The position numbers were made by a program, and so were the translations under genes. From contig CAVWTN010000002.1 of NCBI GenBank assembly GCA_963757945.1, positions 2,356,001-2,420,000 on the forward strand: a DNA stretch of 64,000 nucleotides, read 5' to 3'. This DNA comes from CAVWTN01 sp963757945 (GTDB lineage Bacteria; Vulcanimicrobiota; Vulcanimicrobiia; Vulcanimicrobiales; Vulcanimicrobiaceae). Shown here in pieces: positions 15,091-23,833 of the stretch; position 1 is the stretch's first letter, and the number at the start of each line of letters is the position of its first letter. Under the pieces are notes generated by a model. It worked only from the letters and a program-made list of their open reading frames with translations, had not been told where the DNA came from and did not search any database.

Positions 15091-16164
15091 TCAGGCCTGG
15101 CCCTTGGCGTGCAAGCGCTCGAGTTCGAGGAGCGCGCGCTTGCGGGGCAGGCCCCAGCGGTAGCCGGCCAGATCGCCCGTGCTTCGAATGACGCGGTGGC
15201 AGGGAACGACGACCGCGAGCGGGTTCGCGGCGCACGCGCGCGCGACCGCACGGATCGCCTTCGGGCTGCCGATCCCCGCCGCGACTTCTCCGTACGAGCG
15301 AAGCTCGCCGTACGGGATCGATTGCAAGTACGTCCACACGCGCATCTGAAACGCCGTCCGGCGGATGTCCAGCGGCAGGTCGACGTGCGGCTGCGCGCCG
15401 GCGAGATGGCGGTCGAGCGCGTCGATCCAAGCGCTGAATGCAGGGGGCCGCGGCTCGCGCATCTGCTCCAGCCGCGCTTGCGGAAATTCACTGCGCAGCC
15501 GCGCGACGAGTTCAGGTTCGCTCTCGCCGAATTGCACGCTGCACAGCCCCCGGTCCGTCGCCGCGATCAGCATCAAGCCGAGCGGCGAGTGCACGACGAC
15601 GTGGCTGATCTCGATGTTCCGGGCACCGTCGCGATACTGCTTCGGGGTCATCCCGAGCTTCGTGCCGCTGCGTTCGTAGGCGTTTCCGGCCGATTCATAG
15701 CCGGCTTCGAACGTCGCCGCGGTCACGTTCTTCGCCGTGCGCAACGCGCTCTTGAAGCGCCGCACGCGCGTCGCGTCGACGAACTCGCGCGGCGTCACGC
15801 CGGCGACCGCCTTGAAGCTGCGCTGAAAGTGAAACGGGCTGAGTCCCGCGAGCGCCGCCAGATCGCGCAGCTTCAAGGGGCCGTCGTCGTGCGCTTCGAT
15901 ATAGCGGCAGATCGTGCGAATGCGCGCGGCGTGGGGATCCGTTTCGCCGGCCTGCAGCGGACGGCAGCGCAGGCACGCGCGCAGGCCGTCCGCCTGGGCC
16001 GCCGCCGCCGTTTCATAGAAGCGAACGTTCTTGCGCAAGGGCCTGCGCGCGGCGCAGGACGGCCTGCAATAGACGCCCGTGGTGACCACGCCGAAGAAGA
16101 AGCGGCCATCCCAAGACGCATCGCGGTCGAGCACCGCGCTCCAGCAGCACTGCGGATCCAACAT
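15091..16164 (-). CDS. ada: Ada: methyl-DNA sensor, AraC-type activator and O6-methylguanine methyltransferase
   Basis: This 357-residue protein repairs O6-methylguanine and methylphosphotriesters and activates the adaptive response. The start is fixed by AAGGAGGTGGGGA directly before the ATG at 16164. The N-terminal Ada domain holds the zinc cysteines C33, C37, C64 and C67 (VYCRPSC ... CLRC), where C33 is the methyl-accepting one by analogy. An AraC helix-turn-helix follows (KLRDLAALAGLSPFHFQRSF). The C-terminal methyltransferase has the active-site Cys322 in VVPCHRVI. E. coli Ada is 354 residues with Cys38 and Cys321, so all three functions look intact. It is divergently arranged with thiM and apparently monocistronic. 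Confidence 0.95.
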   Translation of the reverse strand: MLDPQCCWSAVLDRDASWDGRFFFGVVTTGVYCRPSCAARRPLRKNVRFYETAAAAQADGLRACLRCRPLQAGETDPHAARIRTICRYIEAHDDGPLKLRDLAALAGLSPFHFQRSFKAVAGVTPREFVDATRVRRFKSALRTAKNVTAATFEAGYESAGNAYERSGTKLGMTPKQYRDGARNIEISHVVVHSPLGLMLIAATDRGLCSVQFGESEPELVARLRSEFPQARLEQMREPRPPAFSAWIDALDRHLAGAQPHVDLPLDIRRTAFQMRVWTYLQSIPYGELRSYGEVAAGIGSPKAIRAVARACAANPLAVVVPCHRVIRSTGDLAGYRWGLPRKRALLELERLHAKGQA

Positions 16165-16373
16165 TCCCCACCTCCTTCGCGGGCCGAGGGCGTTCGGCTC
16201 TTCCGACACCGTAGCCGCCGCGCCGCGCCGCGTCCACCGTACTCTTGCGCTCGAATCCGGCGGGCCGCCGGTCTCTCGCTGCGGCGCCGGGAGGCATCGG
16301 CGGCGATTGTGCCTTAAACGTCCGTCACGCTCTCCGCGATCGAGCGCTCGCGCCTGAAGGGACCTCCCCGAAC

Positions 16374-17156
16374 GTGGTAACCGAACGAACCTGGCCAAAC
16401 GCCGACGTGGCCGCCGATCTAGCGGAGTTGCGCAACGCAGCCCCGCTGACCCACTGCATGACGAACATCGTCGCCGCCGGTTTTACGGCAAACGTGCTGC
16501 TGGCGGCCGGCGCCTCGCCGGCGATGATCAACGCGATCGAGGAGGTCGCCGGCTTCGCCGCGATCGCGCAGGGGCTGCTGGTCAACGTCGGCACGATCAC
16601 GGGGCCCGATGCGAGGGCGATGCTGGAGGCGGCGCGTGCGGCGCGCGCGGCCGGTACGCCGTGGGTGCTCGATCCCGTGGCGGCCGGGGCGCTGCCGTTC
16701 CGCACGCGCATCGCGACGGAGCTGTTGGCGCACGGTCCCGCGATCGTACGCGGCAACGCCTCCGAGATTCTGGCGCTGGCCGGGGCCAGCGGCGGGGGCA
16801 AGGGCGTCGACTCCACGGCCGCCTCGAACGAGGCGCTGCCGTTCGCGCGGGCGTTCGCGGTGCGCACGGGCGCCGTCGTCGCGGTCAGCGGAGCGGTCGA
16901 TTTCATCACGGATGGAAGCCAGGTGATCGAAGTCCCCGGCGGCGACGTGCTGATGACGAAGGTGACGGGCGTGGGCTGCGCGCTCGGCGCGCTGATGGCC
17001 GCGCTGTTGCGGACGAGCGAGACGCCGCTGCGCGCCGCGACGGCGGCCTCGGCGATCTTCGCCGAGGCGGGGGAACGCGCGGCGCGGACCGTCCGCGGCC
17101 CGGGGAGTTTCGCTACGGCGTTCCTCGACGAACTTTGGCTGCTCGGCCGCGAGTAG
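16374..17156 (+). CDS. thiM: Hydroxyethylthiazole kinase
   Basis: This 260-residue ribokinase-fold kinase phosphorylates 4-methyl-5-(2-hydroxyethyl)thiazole to salvage the thiazole half of thiamine. Family marks are PLTHCMTNIVAAGFTANVLL with GASPAM at the N-terminus, VLDPVAAGALPFRT, IVRGNASEILAL, and the catalytic and ATP-site motif TKVTGVGCALGALMAA. The GTG at 16374 is chosen because the homologous region starts just after it; the frame is open further upstream into the ada promoter region. It converges with serS, the two stops being adjacent (17156/17157). No other thi gene and no recognisable TPP riboswitch is nearby. The thiamine-diphosphate enzymes in this window (AceE and the acetolactate-synthase-like protein) would be consumers. 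Confidence 0.93.
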   Translation: MVTERTWPNADVAADLAELRNAAPLTHCMTNIVAAGFTANVLLAAGASPAMINAIEEVAGFAAIAQGLLVNVGTITGPDARAMLEAARAARAAGTPWVLDPVAAGALPFRTRIATELLAHGPAIVRGNASEILALAGASGGGKGVDSTAASNEALPFARAFAVRTGAVVAVSGAVDFITDGSQVIEVPGGDVLMTKVTGVGCALGALMAALLRTSETPLRAATAASAIFAEAGERAARTVRGPGSFATAFLDELWLLGRE

Positions 17157-18434
17157 TCACGCGGCGGCTTCGATCCGGTCGAATCCGCAGAACGGCACGA
17201 GCGCGCGCGGGATGCTGACGCTGCCGTCGGCGTTCTGATAGTTCTCCAGGACCGCGACGAGCGTGCGGCCGACGGCGAGCCCCGAGCCGTTGAGCGTGTG
17301 CACGAATTCGGGCTTCGCCTTCACGTCGCGCCGGAAACGGATCGCGGAGCGCCGCGCCTGAAAATCCGTGCAATTCGAACACGAGCTGATCTCCCGGTAG
17401 GTCGCCTGACCGGGGAGCCACACTTCCAGATCGTACGTCTTGGCGGAGTTGAAACCGACGTCGGCGGCGCACAGTGATATCACGCGGTACGGGAGTTCGA
17501 GCTCCGCCAGCAGCGCTTCCGCATCGGCCGTCAGCCGTTCGAGCGCCTCGAACGAGCGCTCGGGTTCCGTCAACCACACGAGTTCGACTTTTTCGAACTG
17601 ATGCTGGCGGATCAAGCCGCGCGTGTCCTTCCCCGCGGCGCCCGCCTCTTTGCGAAAGCACGGGGAGAACGCCGTGTACTGCAACGGAAGCGCTTGGGGC
17701 GCGAGGATCTCGTCGCGGTGCAAGGCGGTCAGGGGCACTTCGGCCGTCGGGATCATGAACAGGTCGGTATCCGCGTCGCGGAACATCGCATCGGCGAATT
17801 TCGTGAGCTGGCCGGTCGCCCACATCGTGCCGCGCGTCACGAGCAGCGGCGGCGCGATCTCGACGTAGCCGCGTTGCGCCGCACGATCTAGGAAGAATGC
17901 GGCGAGCGCGCGCGCCAGCCGCGCACCCTTGCCGCGCAGCACGGTGAAGCGGCTCCCTGACAGCTTCGCGGCGCGTTCGAAATCGAGGATCCCGAGCGCT
18001 TCGCCGAGCTCCCAATGTGGTTTCGCCGCAAATTCGAACGCCGGCGGCGCGCCGGAATTGCGCACCTCGACGTTGTCGTCCTCGCCGCTGCCGTCGGGGA
18101 CCGTTTCGTCCAGCAGGTTCGGAACGTCCGCCAAGATCTCGTCGATCTGTGCTTCGAGCGAGGGGATCGCAGCCTGCGCTGCGGCGATCTGCGCGTCCAG
18201 GTCGGCGATCTGCGGGCGCAGGCGCCGCGCTTCCGCCGCCCGGTCGGAGGCCGCTGAAATCAGGGCGGTAAGGCCGTTCTTTTCGGCCTTGAGCCGTTCG
18301 GTTGCCGTGCGGGAAGCGCGCAGTTCCGCATCAAGTTCGCTCACGCGGTCGACGAAGGCGGCTCCCGTGGGCCGGCGCGCGGCGGCGCGGCGCACGCGTT
18401 CCGGATCGCGGCGAATCAGTCCGATATCTAACAT
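17157..18434 (-). CDS. serS: Seryl-tRNA synthetase
   Basis: This 425-residue class II aminoacyl-tRNA synthetase charges tRNA-Ser. It starts at the ATG at 18434 (MLDIGLIRRDPERVRRAAAR), the usual opening of the family. The N-terminal coiled-coil arm (about residues 30-100), which grips the long variable arm of tRNA-Ser, is followed by the catalytic core. Motif 2 is the FRKEAGAAGKDTRGLIRQHQ region, and motif 3 is GSGLAVGRTLVAVLENYQ. EVWLPGQATYREISSCSNC is also characteristic. It is convergent with thiM and divergent from moeA (89 bases apart). Confidence 0.97.
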   Translation of the reverse strand: MLDIGLIRRDPERVRRAAARRPTGAAFVDRVSELDAELRASRTATERLKAEKNGLTALISAASDRAAEARRLRPQIADLDAQIAAAQAAIPSLEAQIDEILADVPNLLDETVPDGSGEDDNVEVRNSGAPPAFEFAAKPHWELGEALGILDFERAAKLSGSRFTVLRGKGARLARALAAFFLDRAAQRGYVEIAPPLLVTRGTMWATGQLTKFADAMFRDADTDLFMIPTAEVPLTALHRDEILAPQALPLQYTAFSPCFRKEAGAAGKDTRGLIRQHQFEKVELVWLTEPERSFEALERLTADAEALLAELELPYRVISLCAADVGFNSAKTYDLEVWLPGQATYREISSCSNCTDFQARRSAIRFRRDVKAKPEFVHTLNGSGLAVGRTLVAVLENYQNADGSVSIPRALVPFCGFDRIEAAA

Positions 18435-18523
18435 TCTCGAGCAGATTGGCCAACAGCGAGCCAATTCCGTGCGCCTTCCGCGAGCGGGGCTCGGGGCTGT
18501 GCGGCGAAAGAAATTCGGCCCTC

Positions 18524-19801
18524 ATGCGCGATTTCGTCCTTCCGCCGCCGCAGGCGCCGTTCGTTTCCGGCGATCTCGCCGCACCCGATGCCGCGGTCGC
18601 GCGCTTTTTCGAGCGCGCCGCGCTCGCGCCGCCGCGGCGCGAAGACGTCGCACTCGATGCTGCGCTCGGGCGCATCCTCGCCGAACCCGCCTTTTCGCTC
18701 GAGCCGCTGCCGGCCAACGCGCGTTCGACGATGGACGGCTTCGCCGTCGCCAGTTCGGCGGGCTTGCAGGCACGCCGCGTCGTGGGTGAGATCCTGATGG
18801 GGCACGCGCCGCCGAAGGCGATCGCGCCGGACGAGGCGCTGCGCATTCCGACGGGCGGGGTGTTGCCCGAGGGCGCCGATGCGGTCGTGCCGATCGAAGA
18901 CGTCGATGAAACGGACGGAACGATCCGCTTGCGGGCGGCGCCCCCGCCGCACGACTGCGTCACGCAGGCCGGCGCGGATGCCGCGGCGGGCGAACGGCTG
19001 CTCGAAGCGGGCCGCCGCATCGGCTCGGTCGAGGCCGGACTGCTGGCAACGCTCGGATATGCCGTCGTGCCGGTCTTCGCGCGGCCGCGCTTCGCGATCG
19101 TTTCCACGGGCGATGAGCTCGTGGATCCGGCTTCCGTTCCCGGCATCGGTCAAGTGCGCGATTCGAACCGCTTCGCGATCGCCGCGAGCCTGCGTGCGAT
19201 GGGAGCCGACGCCGTTCATCTGCCGAGGGTGGCGGATGCGCCGGGCGCGTTGCGCGCGGCGCTCGCGGACGCCCTTGCCGGCTACGACGGCGTTTTCCTG
19301 ACGGGCGGCTCCTCGGTCGGCGAACGGGACCTCGTGCCCCGCATCGTCGCGAGTCTCGGTGCTCCCGGCGTCCTGGTCCACGGCCTGCGCGTGAAGCCGG
19401 GGAAACCCGCGATGCTCGCGGCGATCGGCGGCAAGCCCGTGATCGGGCTTCCGGGGAATCCGCCCTCGGCGCTGCTGATTCTCGAAGCGGTCGTGCGGCC
19501 GATCGTCGCGGCCTGCGTCGGCGCCGCCGAGGAGGCGCAAGCGGGCGTGAGCGCAATCGCCGCGGCGCCGTTCGAAGGTCGCGCGGGATGGACGTTCTAC
19601 ACGCCGGCTTCGGTCTTTCGGCGGGAAGGCCGGCTCTTCGCCGCGCCGCTGCGCATCCGCTCGGCGCTCGCGAGCCTGCTCGCGCGCTCGAGCGGCTACG
19701 TCATCACCCCTCCGGAGGCGCAGCGAATAGAAGCGGGTGCGCCCGTGACGGTCGTGGCCTATGCGGGCAGCGGCGTGCCGGTGCGCGGAGAACCTGCATG
19801 A
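18524..19801 (+). CDS. moeA: Molybdopterin molybdenumtransferase
   Basis: This 425-residue enzyme inserts molybdate into adenylated molybdopterin in molybdenum-cofactor synthesis. Signatures are LEPLPANARSTMDGFAVAS at the N-terminus, RIPTGGVLPEGADAVVPIED, the MPT-binding STGDELVDP, FLTGGSSVGERDL, KPGKPAMLAAIGGKPVIGLP and the C-terminal beta domain. The ATG at 18524 is chosen over upstream in-frame codons because the family's N-terminus begins just after it. Its stop overlaps the hisC start (ATGA, 19798-19801). moaC and a mogA/moaB gene of the same pathway lie at 47838-48850. Confidence 0.94.
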   Translation: MRDFVLPPPQAPFVSGDLAAPDAAVARFFERAALAPPRREDVALDAALGRILAEPAFSLEPLPANARSTMDGFAVASSAGLQARRVVGEILMGHAPPKAIAPDEALRIPTGGVLPEGADAVVPIEDVDETDGTIRLRAAPPPHDCVTQAGADAAAGERLLEAGRRIGSVEAGLLATLGYAVVPVFARPRFAIVSTGDELVDPASVPGIGQVRDSNRFAIAASLRAMGADAVHLPRVADAPGALRAALADALAGYDGVFLTGGSSVGERDLVPRIVASLGAPGVLVHGLRVKPGKPAMLAAIGGKPVIGLPGNPPSALLILEAVVRPIVAACVGAAEEAQAGVSAIAAAPFEGRAGWTFYTPASVFRREGRLFAAPLRIRSALASLLARSSGYVITPPEAQRIEAGAPVTVVAYAGSGVPVRGEPA

Positions 19802-20901
19802 CCCCCAAGCCCGCCCGCGTCGTCGCCGCCGTTCCGGCCGCGCGTCCGTTCGTCGGCCCCGAGGAACTCGCGCGCCGCGTCGGCCGCAGCGAGTTGATTC
19901 GCCTGGGCGCAAACGAGAGCGCGTTCGGCCCCCCTCCCGCGGCGCTCGCCGCGATGCGAAGCGAGATCGTCCGCACGTCGTGGTACGGCGATCCCGAATC
20001 GGCCGAGCTGCGCGCCGCGCTCGCCGCGCGGCATGCGGTGCACGTCGACGAGATCATCGTGGGCTCGGGGATCGACGATTTGCTCGGCTTGGTCGTGCGG
20101 GCGTACCTCGGCGACGGCGAGGTCGCGGCGGTGACGCACGGGACCTATCCGACGTTTGCCTACCACGTCACCGGCTTTGGTTCGCGCATCGCGGCCGTTC
20201 CTTATCGCGACGACTACGGAGTCGATCTTCCCGCGCTCGCCGCACTCGCGCGGCGCGAACGCGCGCGGCTCGTTTACCTCGCGAATCCGGATAACCCGAG
20301 CGGCACGTTCGCGCGCGCGGCCGACGTCGAAGCCTTTCTGGCGGCGCTTCCCGCGCAATCGCTCGTCGTGCTCGACGAAGCGTATGCGGATTTCATCCCC
20401 GAGCACGCTCTGCCGGCGCCGAACGGCGATCCGCGCGTGGTGCGCATGCGGACGTTCTCCAAGGCGTACGGGCTCGCCGGCGCGCGAATCGGCTACGCGC
20501 TCGCACCGCGCGAGACGATCGCCGTGCTCGGCAAGATTCGCAATCAATACGGCGTGAACCGCACGGCGCAGATCGGTGCGCTGGCCGCGCTCGAGCAACG
20601 CGAGTTCATCTCGGGCGTCGTCGCCGAGGTCGCACGCGGGCGCGAGGAGTACGCGGCGCTGGGGGCGCGGTTGGGCGTGCGCACGATCCCTTCTACGACG
20701 AATTTCGTGTGTTTCGATCTCGGCTCGCGCGCGTCCGCAGAGGCGATGGTCGAAGCCCTGTTGGAGAATGGGATCTTCATTCGTAAACCCGGCGCGCCGC
20801 CGCTCGACGGCTTCATTCGCGTGACGGTCGGGGCGCCGTCCGAGCGGGCCGCGTTTGCCGAGGTCTTCGCCGGCTTGCTCGCCTCCCGCGCGCCGCGATG
20901 A
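19798..20901 (+). CDS. hisC: Histidinol-phosphate aminotransferase
   Basis: This 367-residue PLP-dependent class II aminotransferase converts imidazole acetol-phosphate to histidinol-phosphate in histidine synthesis. Visible landmarks are IRLGANESAFGPPPAAL, VGSGIDDLLGLVVRA, YLANPDNPSGT, VVLDEAYADF and the PLP-lysine motif TFSKAYGLAGARIGYA, with NQYGVNRTAQ and a C-terminal FIRVTVGAPSE. It is translationally coupled to moeA by an ATGA overlap and to the next gene in the same way. Related enzymes acting on aromatic or phospho-amino substrates share these motifs; the HisC call is the most likely one. No other his gene is nearby. Confidence 0.88.
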   Translation: MTPKPARVVAAVPAARPFVGPEELARRVGRSELIRLGANESAFGPPPAALAAMRSEIVRTSWYGDPESAELRAALAARHAVHVDEIIVGSGIDDLLGLVVRAYLGDGEVAAVTHGTYPTFAYHVTGFGSRIAAVPYRDDYGVDLPALAALARRERARLVYLANPDNPSGTFARAADVEAFLAALPAQSLVVLDEAYADFIPEHALPAPNGDPRVVRMRTFSKAYGLAGARIGYALAPRETIAVLGKIRNQYGVNRTAQIGALAALEQREFISGVVAEVARGREEYAALGARLGVRTIPSTTNFVCFDLGSRASAEAMVEALLENGIFIRKPGAPPLDGFIRVTVGAPSERAAFAEVFAGLLASRAPR

Positions 20902-21623
20902 GCATCGCGATCCTCTCGGACGTTCACGCCAACCTCGAAGCGCTCTCGGCCGTGCTCGCGGAGATCGCGCCGGGGGACGACCTCTGGTGTTTGGGCGACG
21001 TCATCGGCTACGGACCGAATCCCAACGAGTGCGTGGCAACGATCGCGCAGCGCGCGCGGCATTGCATCCTCGGGAACCACGAAGTCGCAGCGCTCGATAA
21101 CGTCGGCCTCGAATACTTCAACGACTTCGCCTCCGAAGCGATCGAATGGACGCAGGGCGTGCTGCGCCCCGAACATCGAGCCTATTTGAACCGGCTCGGC
21201 TACGAGATCCGCGCCGACGATTTTCTGCTCGTGCACGGCGCCCCCGTGACGTACTTCGAATACATCCTCGATGTCGACGACGCCGCCCGGGCATTTGCCT
21301 CGACCGATGCGCGCTTGATCTTCGTCGGGCATTCGCACGTCGCCGAAGCCTACGTCCTGGAGGCGAACGCGACGATCACGCACCGTCATTACCAGCACGG
21401 CGGAACGCTTGCGCTCGAGCCGCACTTGCGTTACGTCATCAACGTCGGCAGCGTCGGCCAGCCGCGCGACCTCAACCCGTCGGCGTCGTTCGTCTCCTTC
21501 GACCGGCTGGCGCAAACGCTCGCTTGGCGACGCGTCGCGTACGAGATCGCCGCGGTGCGAGCGAAGATCGCCGCCGCGAATCTGCCGGACGCGCTCGGCA
21601 CCCGCTTGCTTTCCGGCCGCTAG
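20898..21623 (+). CDS. Calcineurin-like metallophosphoesterase
   Basis: This 241-residue phosphoesterase shows all binuclear metal motifs: ILSDVHANLEAL (DxH), WCLGDVIGYGPNP (GDxxxxG), ILGNHEVAAL (GNHE), LVHGAP and FVGHSHVAEAY (GHxH), then INVGSVGQPRD. This arrangement matches the small YfcE/YtmB-type bacterial phosphodiesterases and phosphatases. The substrate cannot be deduced. It overlaps the hisC stop by 4 bases (ATGA) and ends the moeA-hisC run. Confidence 0.9.
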   Translation: MSIAILSDVHANLEALSAVLAEIAPGDDLWCLGDVIGYGPNPNECVATIAQRARHCILGNHEVAALDNVGLEYFNDFASEAIEWTQGVLRPEHRAYLNRLGYEIRADDFLLVHGAPVTYFEYILDVDDAARAFASTDARLIFVGHSHVAEAYVLEANATITHRHYQHGGTLALEPHLRYVINVGSVGQPRDLNPSASFVSFDRLAQTLAWRRVAYEIAAVRAKIAAANLPDALGTRLLSGR

Positions 21624-21711
21624 CGTTCCCACGCTGCGTTAGCGCCGTTCGCTACGCGCGGCGGGACGTTATGCCGAACTGTATAGGTGGACACCCGCTT
21701 TCCGTCAAGCC

Positions 21712-21753
21712 GGTCCATCCGAACTCCGAATCGAGCTTACGATTATATGGACC
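21712..21753. promoter_or_regulatory. Inverted repeat in the leader of the PAS-EAL pair, possible operator
   Basis: GGTCCAT (21712-21718) and its reverse complement ATGGACC (21747-21753) are separated by 28 bases, next to an AT-rich TTACGATTATAT. This is the only intergenic stretch (21624-21877) before the two cyclic-di-GMP genes, so it should hold their promoter. The role as an operator is a guess. Confidence 0.3.
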
Positions 21754-21877
21754 AGCAACTCAAGCACCATGGTCCGCGAACCCGACTCCGGCGGCTCGTC
21801 CCGCGCCTTGCTAGGGCGCCTACGCTCGCGCGTCACCGGTTGCGACCTCAGCGCGGTAGCCTCCGCCGGTGAGACGA

Positions 21878-23833
21878 ATGAACGCAGAGAGCCATCGGCC
21901 GCTTCAGCTGACTGCTGGGCTGGGTTTGGCGTTCTGCGTCCTTTCGCTCACCGTGGTCACTCCGCTCACGATTCGTCTTTTCGTCGGGCTGGGCTGGCTC
22001 GTCACGTTCGCAATTTGGGCCGTGTTTTTCGACCGGGAACGGCGCGCCGTGCTGCTCGCCCGATCCTCGCTCGAATTGAGCCTGCGACGCCGGGACGAGA
22101 TCCTCGGTGCGATCGAAACGCACGTCCCTGCGATCGTCTACCGGCGAATCGCGGTCGGCGGCTCTTACGAGTATCAGTTCGTCGGCGGCCGCACGGCCGA
22201 GATCCTCGGCCTCTCTCCGAAAGAAGCGTTCGGCCCGTCGGGGCTTGCACCTGAACTCTTCCGTGCCGGCGAGCGCGAGCGAATCATCGCGTCGTATGAG
22301 GAGAAGGTCGCCGGCGGCGGCGGCGCTTGGTCGCGCGAGTACAGCATCGTGACTCCCGCCGGCGAGGTCAAGTGGCTGCGCTCGGCCGTGCAAATCGACG
22401 TCGAAGGCGCTAGCGAGACGAGTTCGACGGGCGTCCTGCTCGACGTGACCGAGGAGCAGCTCGCGCGCGAGCGCACGCAGCGCGCGATCGATCGCGACGC
22501 GCTGACCGGGCTGTACAGTCACGACTTCTTCGAGCGCGCGGTCGCGACCGCCGCCAGGCGTTACACCGCGGAGCGGCGCTCGTTCGCGGTCGTCAAGTTT
22601 CAGGTCGACGATTTTCAGGAACTCAACGATGCGCTCGGCATCGAAGCCGGGAACGGCCTGCTGTGTTTGATCGCCGAGGCGGCGCTCGCGGCGTCGCGCC
22701 GGACGGACGTCGTGGCAAGGCTCGCAACCGAGAGGTTCGCCGTCCTCGCGGAAGTGGCGGATACGGGGGGCGCGGCTGAGCTTGCCCTGGGCTTGGTCAA
22801 CAGTCTCGGGCGGCGCTACAGCATCGGGACGCACGAAATCGACGTCACGATCAGCGCCGGGTGTGCCGTACCGCTCGGCCCCGAGCCGATGGCGACCGAC
22901 TTGATGCACGATGCGGGCAGCGCGCTCGAGCGTTCCCGCGCCGACGGGTGCGGCATGTCGCGTCTCTACGCGGACGAGATGACGCTCGAGAGTTCCAAGC
23001 GCGTCACGATCAAGGAAGCGCTCCGCGAGGCGCTCGCGCGGCACGAATTCACCTTGGCCTATCAACCCAAGATCGATCTCGCGTCGGGCCGGTTGGCGGG
23101 CTGCGAAGCGTTGCTGCGCTGGCGGGATCCGGCGTTCGGGATCCGCAATCCGGCGGATTTCATTCCAATCGCCGAACGCACCGGCCTGATCGTCCCGATC
23201 GGGGACTGGGTCTTCCGCGAGGCCTGCCGGCAGTACGTCGCTTGGCAGGCGGCGGGCGTCGCCTGCGTTCCGATCTCCGTCAACGTCTCGGCCGTGCAGT
23301 TCGCGCGGACCGATGTGCACGAGGCGCTGGCGGGGGCGCTTGCCGCGACCGGCGCCCCGCTCGGCGCCATCGACATCGAGATCACCGAAAGTTTGCTCGT
23401 CGACTGTTCGGACGCGCTGATCGAGGAGCTCGAGAAGATCCAGCAGTTGGGCGCGGAGATCTCGCTCGATGATTTCGGCACGGGTTTCTCGTCGATCTCA
23501 TATCTCAAACGCCTGCCGCTTTCGTTGTTGAAGATCGACCAGAGTTTTGCCAGCAGGGCGCTCAGTTCTTCGACGGATGCTGCGATCGTGCGATCGATCG
23601 TGTACCTTGCGGACGAACTCGGATTGCGCGTGATCGCGGAGGGCGCGGAGACCGCGGAGCAAGTCCAATACCTGCGCGATGCGGGCTGCCAGGAGATTCA
23701 GGGATATTTTTTCAGCAGACCGCTCGGCCCGGACGAATTCGCCCGTTACCTCACCACGCACGGAGCCGCGCCGCCCCGCGCGCCGAACGGAAAGGCGCAC
23801 CTGCCGGGCGCGAAACTGTATGCCGGGAGCTGA
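21878..23833 (+). CDS. Membrane-anchored PAS - degenerate GGDEF - EAL protein (c-di-GMP phosphodiesterase candidate)
   Basis: This 651-residue protein has two N-terminal membrane helices (about residues 15-50), a PAS/PAC sensor segment (YEYQFVGGRTAEILGLSPKE ... STGVLLDVTEEQLARER), a GGDEF-fold domain and an EAL domain. The GGDEF active site is lost: VVARLATERFAVL stands where RxGGDEF should be. The EAL domain keeps the metal and catalytic residues: E410 in CEALLRW, ISVNVS, EITES, SLDDFGTGFSS, LLKIDQ, AEGAET and QEIQGYFF. It therefore most likely hydrolyses c-di-GMP, with the dead GGDEF possibly sensing GTP. The ATG at 21878 is preferred over a GTG at 21869 because GGTGAG precedes it. It overlaps its tandem paralogue by 14 bases. 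Confidence 0.88.
   Translation: MNAESHRPLQLTAGLGLAFCVLSLTVVTPLTIRLFVGLGWLVTFAIWAVFFDRERRAVLLARSSLELSLRRRDEILGAIETHVPAIVYRRIAVGGSYEYQFVGGRTAEILGLSPKEAFGPSGLAPELFRAGERERIIASYEEKVAGGGGAWSREYSIVTPAGEVKWLRSAVQIDVEGASETSSTGVLLDVTEEQLARERTQRAIDRDALTGLYSHDFFERAVATAARRYTAERRSFAVVKFQVDDFQELNDALGIEAGNGLLCLIAEAALAASRRTDVVARLATERFAVLAEVADTGGAAELALGLVNSLGRRYSIGTHEIDVTISAGCAVPLGPEPMATDLMHDAGSALERSRADGCGMSRLYADEMTLESSKRVTIKEALREALARHEFTLAYQPKIDLASGRLAGCEALLRWRDPAFGIRNPADFIPIAERTGLIVPIGDWVFREACRQYVAWQAAGVACVPISVNVSAVQFARTDVHEALAGALAATGAPLGAIDIEITESLLVDCSDALIEELEKIQQLGAEISLDDFGTGFSSISYLKRLPLSLLKIDQSFASRALSSSTDAAIVRSIVYLADELGLRVIAEGAETAEQVQYLRDAGCQEIQGYFFSRPLGPDEFARYLTTHGAAPPRAPNGKAHLPGAKLYAGS

Noticed and set aside
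16165..16373. TPP riboswitch before thiM
   Set aside because: Neither the CTGAGA nor the ACCCTTTGAACCTGATCTGG-type block is present in the space between ada and thiM.
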